A DNA stretch of 5,733 nt, from the NCBI GenBank assembly GCA_029259995.1, contig JAJDEC010000290.1:1-5733 (forward strand), read 5' to 3'. A program made the translations under genes and the position numbers. This document shows, piece by piece, positions 1 to 4,433 of this stretch. Position 1 is the stretch's first letter; each line of letters opens with the position of its first letter. The DNA comes from Phycisphaerae bacterium (GTDB lineage: Bacteria; Planctomycetota; Phycisphaerae; UBA1845; UTPLA1). The notes under the pieces are model-generated. The model saw nothing but the letters and a program-made list of their open reading frames with translations, was not told where the DNA came from and did not search any database.

Positions 1-9
1 AGGTTCCCC

Positions 10-66
10 CCGCCCGGAGGGCGGACGAACGATGGGCCTGCTGCATTTCGTCCGCCCTCCGGGCGG
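10..66. repeat. 19-bp perfect inverted repeat with self-complementary arms
   Basis: Positions 10-28 (CCGCCCGGAGGGCGGACGA) are the exact reverse complement of 48-66, with a 19-base spacer. Each arm is itself a small palindrome (GCCC/GGGC around a 3-base loop). The DNA can therefore form either one long stem or two separate hairpins. This is typical of paired, oppositely oriented REP units. Confidence 0.8.
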
Positions 67-90
67 AAACGCGTAATTTGCACGTAATAC

Positions 91-106
91 AGGGATTGAA
101 ATCCCT
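91..106. repeat. 7-bp-arm palindrome AGGGATT...AATCCCT
   Basis: AGGGATT at 91-97 is mirrored by AATCCCT at 100-106 with a 2-base centre. It lies between two larger hairpins of the cluster. No following T-run marks it as an intrinsic terminator. Confidence 0.5.
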
Positions 107-113
107 GCCTACC

Positions 114-169
114 ATCGTGCGCCCTGCGGGACGGGTGGCCCACCCATTCATGGGTGGGGGCGCGACGAT
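114..169. repeat. Nested hairpin, imperfect outer stem
   Basis: The outer stem pairs ATCGTGCGCC (114-123) with GGCGC-G-ACGAT (159-169), leaving one bulged base at 164. Inside it, CCCACCCA (139-146) pairs perfectly with TGGGTGGG (151-158) around a TTCA loop. A further GCCC/GGGAC mini-palindrome lies near 121-132. The nested design suggests a structured mobile repeat rather than chance complementarity. Confidence 0.65.
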
Positions 170-244
170 AGCGATCTCGGTGCCACAATCATGGCATAAT
201 CGGGCAGCATTTCGTATCTCAAGGTGCCGGGGTCCGGGAGTTGC

Positions 245-263
245 TCCGCCCCTTCAGGGCGGA
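245..263. repeat. Short hairpin TCCGCCC-cttca-GGGCGGA
   Basis: Perfect 7-bp arms (245-251 and 257-263) enclose a 5-base loop. The core and the following AAAC match the right arm of the 48-70 element, so these look like two members of one dispersed repeat family. Confidence 0.65.
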
Positions 264-284
264 AACAATGAAGAAAACCAGAAA

Positions 285-329
285 CCACGGGTTTCGTTTC
301 ACCGCTCCGCGGTTTCACTCCACCCGTGG
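285..329. repeat. Hairpin CCACGGGT...ACCCGTGG with inner stem
   Basis: CCACGGGT (285-292) pairs with ACCCGTGG (322-329). Within the loop, ACCGC (301-305) pairs with GCGGT (309-313). The GTTTC-rich linkers on both sides of the inner stem are themselves repeated (GTTTCGTTTC, GGTTTCAC). The structure lies immediately downstream of the minus-strand CPXCG gene stop at 364. Confidence 0.65.
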
Positions 330-363
330 CAACGATCCGTCGCTTCTTCGGAGCGGAATCATC

Positions 364-558
364 TCAATCCCGATCCTGCTCCGCCCGACTGTCGCAGACG
401 GCGTTGCCTTCGGAATCAAATTGAATCGTGATGACGTTCGGATTGCAGCAGACGGGGCAATCCTCGACATATTCCTGCCGACTGCCCGCCGATGGATCGA
501 CCTGCACGACGATTTCCTCGCCACAGGAATCGCAGATGTAATTTGCTTCGTCGAACAT
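364..558 (-). CDS. CPXCG-motif cysteine-rich small protein
   Basis: This 64-residue protein matches the CPXCG-type cysteine-rich family (PF14255-like), a small presumed zinc-binding protein with no established reaction. Visible features are an N-terminal C9-D-S-C12-G-E knuckle, the conserved stretch VDPSAGSRQEYVEDC, and a C34-P-V-C37-C38-N-P second cysteine cluster. Two CxxC pairs would form one zinc-ribbon site. An acidic tail follows, and an extra Cys at 55 is not part of the usual pattern. The proline normally found in the first knuckle is Asp here. Length is normal for the family. The ATG at 558 puts the first knuckle eight residues in, as in relatives, although no strong Shine-Dalgarno precedes it. 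It is likely cytosolic and is transcribed away from the lipoprotein gene as a single unit. Confidence 0.85.
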   Translation of the reverse strand: MFDEANYICDSCGEEIVVQVDPSAGSRQEYVEDCPVCCNPNVITIQFDSEGNAVCDSRAEQDRD

Positions 559-613
559 GATCTACGATCGGAGTGAACGCCCAATGCGGATTGCTCCCAG
601 AGCCGATGCGCAG

Positions 614-642
614 ATCGTATTCCCTGTGAGGCCTCGATCCAA
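614..642 (-). promoter_or_regulatory. Weak candidate sigma-70-type promoter for the CPXCG gene
   Basis: On the minus strand, TTGGAT (642-637) and TACGAT (619-614) are separated by exactly 17 bases. Transcription would start about 50 bases upstream of the ATG at 558. Each box matches only part of the consensus, and promoters of the suspected host group are poorly defined, so this is tentative. Confidence 0.2.
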
Positions 643-749
643 GTCTTGCGACGAGAATCTGAACTTGTCATACTAAGAGAATCAATCGCAAACGCTCGTC
701 TGAGTCGAGATCGTTACAGACAAGTCCATTCAAGGCCGGGGGCAATTCT

Positions 750-1118
750 ATGCGATCAGCAACAGTCCGACTGCGAGTCGTGCAGCAATCCACTCGACCG
801 AATGCGCGCTTCCGCCTCAGAGGCGACAGACGCCTGATCGTCGCATTGTTGTTGACGACCTCAATCGGATGCAGTCAACGCCACACAACCCGCGAATCGT
901 TGATTCGAACCCCGTTCATCGAGTCCGACAAAGTACATTCACTCAGCCAGGCAATTGCCATCGCTGACTCGAAGGTTCGCGAAGAAATCAAGAGCCTGGA
1001 AATGGACGCCGATCAGAAATACACCGTCACGAATCTGGGGGCGTATGAAGCGCGTATGACGAATCGGGCCGACGACATCCGCGTTCAAGTTGACTATACG
1101 TACGTGTCCGTTCCGTGA
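750..1118 (+). CDS. Putative small lipoprotein, function unknown
   Basis: This 122-residue protein is one I do not recognise. The N-terminus is long and arginine-rich (residues 1-28). A hydrophobic stretch follows (LIVALLLTTSIG, 29-40) and then Cys41, resembling a type II signal peptide with a lipobox-like SIGC; the -3 position is atypical. The mature part is hydrophilic: a probable helix (SLSQAIAIADSKVREEIKSL, 64-83), then a likely beta-rich end (YTVTNLGAYEA, IRVQVDYTYVSV). The ATG at 750 has a G-rich stretch (GGCCGGGGG) just upstream. A GTG at 780 would give a more usual n-region length and is a credible alternative start. The insertion sequence begins shortly downstream, so the extreme C-terminus or 3' region could have been altered by insertion, though the frame ends normally in TGA. 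Confidence 0.55.
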   Translation: MRSATVRLRVVQQSTRPNARFRLRGDRRLIVALLLTTSIGCSQRHTTRESLIRTPFIESDKVHSLSQAIAIADSKVREEIKSLEMDADQKYTVTNLGAYEARMTNRADDIRVQVDYTYVSVP

Positions 1119-1165
1119 ATCACATCTTCAATTCCGCCAGTTGATTCGTCAGACTGCCGTTTTTT

Positions 1166-1173
1166 CCAAACAG
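1166..1173. repeat. Left copy of 8-bp direct repeat CCAAACAG
   Basis: It is identical to 3678-3685 on the other side of the IS66 genes. IS66 elements usually duplicate 8 bp of target. It overlaps the tnpA ribosome-binding site, which argues against it being the true boundary. An 8-base match between two regions of this size can also occur by chance. Confidence 0.25.
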
Positions 1174-1176
1174 GAG
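1172..1176 (+). promoter_or_regulatory. Ribosome-binding site of tnpA
   Basis: AGGAG lies 7 bases before the ATG at 1184, a near-ideal Shine-Dalgarno. It fixes the tnpA start and is the only strong one among the three transposon genes. Confidence 0.8.
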
Positions 1177-1183
1177 ATCGGCG

Positions 1184-1576
1184 ATGGCGAATCGGCAGCG
1201 GGATGCGGCGAAGGAAGCGTATTGGCGTGGGGTATTGCAGCGTTGTTCAGCAAGCGCAATTAGCGTGCGTGCGTTCTGCAAGCGCGAGCAAGTGTCGGAA
1301 GCATCGTTCTATACTTGGCGGCGGACGATTGCCGAACGCGATGTTGCAGCAGCCCCACGGCCTGATGGCGGCGCGGTGCCACGGCCTGCGTTCGTGCCCG
1401 CTGTGATGGCCGATGATTCGGGAAGTGAGTCATCCGTCGCGGGCACCGAAGCGCAGCGCGGCACAGCGATCGCTCTTGAGCTGGCTGGCGGGTGCGTGCT
1501 GCGGCTTGCGGGGCCCAATGCGATGGAGCAACTCGCCGACTTGGTCATCGCCCTGCAATCGCGTGGCCGAAGATGA
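1184..1576 (+). CDS. tnpA: IS66 TnpA, helix-turn-helix accessory protein
   Basis: This is a 130-residue IS66 Orf1/TnpA-type protein, required with TnpB and TnpC for efficient transposition of full IS66 elements and presumed to bind DNA. The N-terminal third carries the family HTH signature: W14, then a segment with S28-V-R-A-F-C-K-R and V37-S-E-A-S-F-Y-T-W-R-R (about 22-47). A variable Ala/Pro/Gly-rich linker (about 54-90) separates this from a C-terminal segment (IALELAGGCVLRL, then AMEQLADLVIAL) that is typical of the family. The start is set by a good AGGAG 7 bases upstream. The stop overlaps the tnpB start in ATGA, indicating translational coupling. Length is normal. Confidence 0.9.
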   Translation: MANRQRDAAKEAYWRGVLQRCSASAISVRAFCKREQVSEASFYTWRRTIAERDVAAAPRPDGGAVPRPAFVPAVMADDSGSESSVAGTEAQRGTAIALELAGGCVLRLAGPNAMEQLADLVIALQSRGRR

Positions 1577-1902
1577 TCGCCGCCGATTTGCAAAACGTGC
1601 AGGTGTGGGTCGCGACGACGCCGGTCGACATGCGCAGGTCGTTCGACAGCCTGGCCGAAGTCGTCCGCTCGTTCCTCGGACACGATCCACTCTCGGGCAA
1701 CCTGTTTGTGTTCCGCAACAAGGGCGGGCATCTGGCGAAGGTGCTGTGGTGGGATCGCGACGGGCTGGCGATCTATTACAAGCGGCTCGAACGCGGCGAG
1801 TTTCAATTTCCACGAGCAGGCAAGCCGGTCATCGAGATCAGTTGCGAACAGCTGCTGCGACTTCTCTCCGGCATGCGCGTCTCAAAGCATCGGCTCGCCT
1901 GA
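1573..1902 (+). CDS. tnpB: IS66 TnpB accessory protein
   Basis: This 109-residue protein is the classic IS66 Orf2 (TnpB, PF05717-like). The biochemical role of the family is not settled, but it is needed together with TnpA and TnpC. Diagnostic motifs are VDMRRSFDSL (18-27), GNLFVFRNKGG (42-52) and KVLWWDRDGLAIYYKRLERG (56-75), followed by FQFP. I chose the ATG at 1573 over a start 81 bases upstream because the protein then begins at the usual family position and the ATG overlaps the tnpA stop as ATGA. The upstream extension is Ala/Arg-rich read-through of tnpA DNA in another frame. Confidence 0.93.
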   Translation: MIAADLQNVQVWVATTPVDMRRSFDSLAEVVRSFLGHDPLSGNLFVFRNKGGHLAKVLWWDRDGLAIYYKRLERGEFQFPRAGKPVIEISCEQLLRLLSGMRVSKHRLA

Positions 1903-1954
1903 ACATTCACAGAATTGTGTTGCATGATCTGCATCGTTTGTTAAAAACGTTCGC

Positions 1955-3604
1955 ATGACGATTGCGGTCAACGAGTTGCCGAATGATCCGGCTGTCTTGA
2001 AGCGAATGCTTGTCGACCTTGTCGAGCAACACGCCGCGGCCGAACGACATCTAGCGCGGATCAAGGAAGAGGCGGGCCGACAACTCGAAGCCGAACGTGC
2101 AGCACGTCAGGCGGCAATCGACGAAGCGGTGAAGGCCGCCGTGGCCGCCATCCTTCGCCGTTATTACGGTCCCCGCGCCGAGAAGTTCGATCCCAGGCAA
2201 CTCCTGCTGTTCGGGCAGCAGATCGAGGAAGCCTCGCTCGATTCATCAAGCATCGAAGACGAGTCGGGCGAGAAGCTCGTCACCCGCCGCATTCGCCGTC
2301 GTCACAACCATGGCCGGCAGCAACTGCCCGAGCATCTGGAGCGCATCGAGATCGAGCACGACCTCGACGACAAGGCATGCCCGGCATGCGGCAACGAGCG
2401 CTGCCGCATCGGTCAGGAGGTAGGCGAGCAACTCGAGTACTTCCCGGCCAGCTTCAAGGTCCTGAGACATATCCAATACAAGTATGCATGCACGAAGTGC
2501 GATCACGACGGCTACAACCCGAACATTGAGGTGGCGAAGAAGCCGGCCCAGCCCATCGACAAGGGGCTGCCGGGCCCGAGCTTGTTGGCGCATGTCATCA
2601 CGAGCAAGCTGGGCGATCATTTGCCGCTGTATCGGCTCGAACGCATCTTCGCGCGGCAGCAGGTGCATGTCGCCCGCAGCACGATGTGCGCATGGATGCG
2701 CTGCGCGGGCGAACTCGTTAAGCCGCTTATTGACTTGATGGTTGAACGCGTCCGACAGTCGAAGGTAATTCACACCGACGACACGCCGGTACCGATCCAG
2801 TCGCCGGGCGCGAAGCAGTGTCGCAAGGGTCGCATCTGGTGTTACCTGGGCGACAAAGCCAACCCGTACATCGTGTACGACTACACGCCGAGTCGGAGTC
2901 GGGACGGACCTGCCACGTGGCTGGCGGGTTACGAGGGCTACCTGCAGGCCGATGCTTATGGCGGTTACGACGGGATCTATCACAGCGAGCGCGTGACGGA
3001 AGTCGCGTGCTGGGCGCATGCGCGGCGGAAGTTCTACGATGCGCAGGACTCGGACGAGCGTCGTGCTGTGCAGATGCTGGCGATGATCGCGGAATTGTAC
3101 GCCGTCGAGCGCGAGGCAAAGGGCGCGATCGAGCGTGAAGTGACCGATGCCGCCGACGATGCGCGGCTCGCGCTACGCCAAGAGCGGAGCGTACCGGTGC
3201 TCGCGCACATCAAGGCGTGGCTCGATACCGAAGGTGAAGTCGTGCTGCCGCGCAGCCCGATGGCCGCGGCGATCACCTACGCGAAGAACCAGTGGACCGC
3301 GCTGACGACGTACACGACGCGCGGCTTCCTCAACATCGACAACAACGCGAGCGAGCGCTCGCTGAAGCGCGTGGCCATCGGCCGCAAGAACTGGCTCTTC
3401 GCCGGCAACGACGCCGCGGCGGAGAACCACGCGCGGCTGTGGAGCCTCATCGCCAGTTGCGAACGCCACGGCGTCGATCCGCAACGCTATCTCACGAGCG
3501 TCCTAGCGAAGATCGGCACGACGTCTGCTGAAAAGTTTCAGCAGTTCCTGCCTGACGTGTGGAAGGCCGAGGATGCCGCAGCGCTGGCCGCGACTTACGA
3601 TTGA
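1955..3604 (+). CDS. tnpC: IS66 TnpC, DDE transposase
   Basis: This 549-residue protein is a full-length IS66 transposase that catalyses strand cleavage and transfer at the element ends. Domains in order: an N-terminal coiled-coil/leucine-zipper segment (about 12-68); the signature RRYYGPRAEKFDPRQLLLFG (68-87); a zinc-finger segment with C142-P-A-C145 and C179-T-K-C182; and the catalytic core from about 195. Likely catalytic acids are D275 or D276 (HTDDTPV), D333 (QADAYGGYDG) and E467 (DNNASERSLK). The conserved CWAHARRKF (352-360) and GRKNWLFAG (476-484) are present. The IS66 C-terminal segment (LIASCERHGVDPQRYL, ending FLPDVW) completes it. It starts 52 bases after tnpB with no visible Shine-Dalgarno, so it may depend on upstream translation. 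No key residue appears lost. Confidence 0.95.
   Translation: MTIAVNELPNDPAVLKRMLVDLVEQHAAAERHLARIKEEAGRQLEAERAARQAAIDEAVKAAVAAILRRYYGPRAEKFDPRQLLLFGQQIEEASLDSSSIEDESGEKLVTRRIRRRHNHGRQQLPEHLERIEIEHDLDDKACPACGNERCRIGQEVGEQLEYFPASFKVLRHIQYKYACTKCDHDGYNPNIEVAKKPAQPIDKGLPGPSLLAHVITSKLGDHLPLYRLERIFARQQVHVARSTMCAWMRCAGELVKPLIDLMVERVRQSKVIHTDDTPVPIQSPGAKQCRKGRIWCYLGDKANPYIVYDYTPSRSRDGPATWLAGYEGYLQADAYGGYDGIYHSERVTEVACWAHARRKFYDAQDSDERRAVQMLAMIAELYAVEREAKGAIEREVTDAADDARLALRQERSVPVLAHIKAWLDTEGEVVLPRSPMAAAITYAKNQWTALTTYTTRGFLNIDNNASERSLKRVAIGRKNWLFAGNDAAAENHARLWSLIASCERHGVDPQRYLTSVLAKIGTTSAEKFQQFLPDVWKAEDAAALAATYD
3525..3544. repeat. 9-bp-arm palindrome inside the tnpC 3' end
   Basis: CTGCTGAAA (3525-3533) and TTTCAGCAG (3536-3544) are perfect reverse complements around AG. 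The palindrome falls in the codons for S-A-E-K-F-Q-Q, about 60 bases before the tnpC stop. It could form an RNA hairpin, but no U-tract follows, so it is not a standard intrinsic terminator. Confidence 0.5.
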
Positions 3605-3677
3605 AATCTACCATCCACAGTAAACTCTCGTCATTCAAAGGAAGCGTCACCAGAAGCCGCCTTGGGCATTGCGCTCA

Positions 3678-3685
3678 CCAAACAG
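3678..3685. repeat. Right copy of 8-bp direct repeat CCAAACAG
   Basis: It matches 1166-1173. Placed 73 bases after the tnpC stop and just outside the DUF4926 stop codon, this position is plausible for the right boundary of an IS66 element. The partner site on the left is less plausible. Confidence 0.25.
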
Positions 3686-3689
3686 CTAC

Positions 3690-3896
3690 TCATTTTTCGA
3701 TCGTCTCAATCTGATCTGGCTCAACGGTAAAAGAGAGACTCGCCCCGATCGTCTTCCCAGCCTCATCGAAGAATTCGACTTCGTATGCTAACCTTGGTTC
3801 ACAGTGAACCATGAGGATTACACCTTTGGATCCCACTGGTACCTGCTCGCCCACCAGTGGCTTCACGAGACGTACGCAGTCGTATTCGTTGAGCAT
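3690..3896 (-). CDS. DUF4926-type small protein, possible immunity/antitoxin partner
   Basis: This 68-residue protein resembles the DUF4926 family. It opens with NEYDCVRLVKPL, has a VPVGSKGVI turn, the hallmark AYEVEFFDEAGKTI (about 37-50), and a closing VEPDQIETI. The pattern suggests a small all-beta, SH3-like barrel; this is inferred from sequence spacing only. The function of the family is not established. I chose the ATG at 3896 rather than the upstream in-frame start at 3950 because relatives begin right at this YD motif and the longer version would overlap the DUF6883 frame. The start lies 2 bases after the DUF6883 stop (TGA-CA-ATG), a coupling typical of toxin/immunity pairs. Length is normal and the frame is intact. 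It converges with tnpC. Confidence 0.75.
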   Translation of the reverse strand: MLNEYDCVRLVKPLVGEQVPVGSKGVILMVHCEPRLAYEVEFFDEAGKTIGASLSFTVEPDQIETIEK

Positions 3897-3898
3897 TG

Positions 3899-4340
3899 TC
3901 AGTTTTCGGTGACCGTTTCCAGCACGACTCCATCGGGATTTCGAATCCACGCCGTCCGAATTGGAATTATTCGACCATTTGGACCCACCACGTTGATCAC
4001 CTGATTGTACTTTGTTCCGAATTGGGTGACACCAGTTTCGACTGCCTTCGCGGGATCAAACACGAGTTGTCTAGCCAGAGCGTCGGCACTCTCGCGAGTG
4101 AAGCCCAACGCTTCCTCTAAAAAACTTGGCTTTCGCACCGCCTACAGGATGGTCAGGATTCAGAAGATAACGCTGTAGCTTGTCTGCGACACTTGCCTCT
4201 GTCGTCGCTGGCAGAGAACCCGTGGGGTTCGCCGAACGGACACATACGTACAGCGTTGTCGTCAAATCAGATGTGGACGAGCAATTCCCAATCGCGGTAT
4301 GCGGATTTCCCGGTTTTTTTTCCGCGTTCGTGGATCTCAA
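3899..4340 (-). pseudogene. DUF6883-type domain, frameshifted toxin-tail-like gene
   Basis: Two overlapping minus-strand frames encode one domain. The first carries VADKLQRYLLNPDHPVGGAKAKF (from about 4190 to 4122). The second continues LEEALGFTRESADALARQL, then QFGTKYNQVI, GPNGRIIPIRTAWIRNPDGVV, and stops at 3899. Joined, they match the DUF6883 pattern seen as a stand-alone protein and as the C-terminal tail of contact-dependent or RHS-type polymorphic toxins. The break is a T6 run (minus strand; A6 at 4119-4124). Five Ts would keep one frame reading K-F-L-E-E-A-L-G-F. No ATG or GTG precedes the domain in its first frame; the outer limit used here is a TTG at 4340, after a low-complexity Ser/Thr/Pro-rich lead. 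It could be a pseudogene, a sequencing error, or a slippage-dependent gene. The biochemical activity is unknown. Confidence 0.65.
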
Positions 4341-4433
4341 GTCCGGCGCTGTAGAACTATTCGGTATCTAAGTTCGAATGTGGAAAGGTAAGATTCGTAT
4401 GTCTCAGGTGATTCGCCTGTGACGGCCCGAGAT

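Larger units (their letters stand above)
10..357. repeat. Cluster of GC-rich palindromes (REP/BIME-like), no gene
   Basis: This leftmost stretch has no credible coding frame but is packed with short inverted repeats. Hairpins can be drawn at 10-66, 91-106, 114-169, 245-263, 285-329 and 341-355. Two of them share nearly the same core: CCGCCC, a short loop, then GGGCGGAAAC (about 52-70 and 246-266). The 336-360 element looks like a degenerate third copy ending in GCGGAATC. Clusters like this resemble repetitive extragenic palindromes, which in other bacteria are spread by REP-associated tyrosine transposases. No such transposase is in the window. Roles in transcription termination or RNA stability for the minus-strand CPXCG gene ending at 364 are possible but unproven. 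Confidence 0.7.
1184..3604 (+). mobile_element. IS66-family insertion sequence (tnpA-tnpB-tnpC), ends unresolved
   Basis: Three consecutive same-strand genes in canonical IS66 order encode the small HTH protein TnpA, the accessory protein TnpB and the DDE transposase TnpC. All three frames are open and carry their family motifs, so the coding part looks intact and may be active. The coordinates cover only the coding core. True ends should lie beyond it, roughly in 1085-1183 and 3605-3690. I compared both flanks for terminal inverted repeats and found no convincing pair. An 8-bp direct repeat (CCAAACAG at 1166-1173 and 3678-3685) has the target-duplication length expected for IS66, but its left copy is only 10 bases from the tnpA ATG. 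Confidence 0.9.

Noticed and set aside
191..212. Sigma-54 promoter (TGGCAT...GCAGCAT)
   Set aside because: The spacing between the GG and GC dinucleotides does not fit the required 10 bases, and no gene lies appropriately downstream.
10..357. CRISPR array
   Set aside because: The repeats are palindromes of differing sequence with irregular spacing; there are no constant-length direct repeats with unique spacers and no cas genes.
78..431. Plus-strand frames across the left palindrome cluster
   Set aside because: Their translations consist of repeat-derived sequence and run antisense into the well-supported CPXCG gene.
1309..1813. Minus-strand frames antisense to tnpA/tnpB
   Set aside because: Arg/Ala/Pro-rich shadows opposite well-conserved IS66 genes, with no family motifs.
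2246..3019. Long minus-strand frame of 257 codons inside tnpC
   Set aside because: It is the antisense shadow of a strongly conserved transposase in GC-rich DNA and shows no recognisable domain of its own.
1115..3678. GTGA-starting terminal inverted repeats for the IS66 (1115 inward and 3678 inward)
   Set aside because: Only about half of the positions match over 26 bases and the flanking 8-mers (TCCGTTCC and CAAACAGC) are unrelated, so it is not a convincing boundary.
4180..4371. Plus-strand frame of 63 codons opposite the DUF6883 region
   Set aside because: The conserved protein motifs are on the minus strand; the plus-strand translation is unrecognisable.
4405..4423. Terminator for the sigma-54 activator (CAGG/CCTG hairpin)
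   Set aside because: Only a 4-bp core stem with a mismatch, and no U-tract follows on the minus strand.
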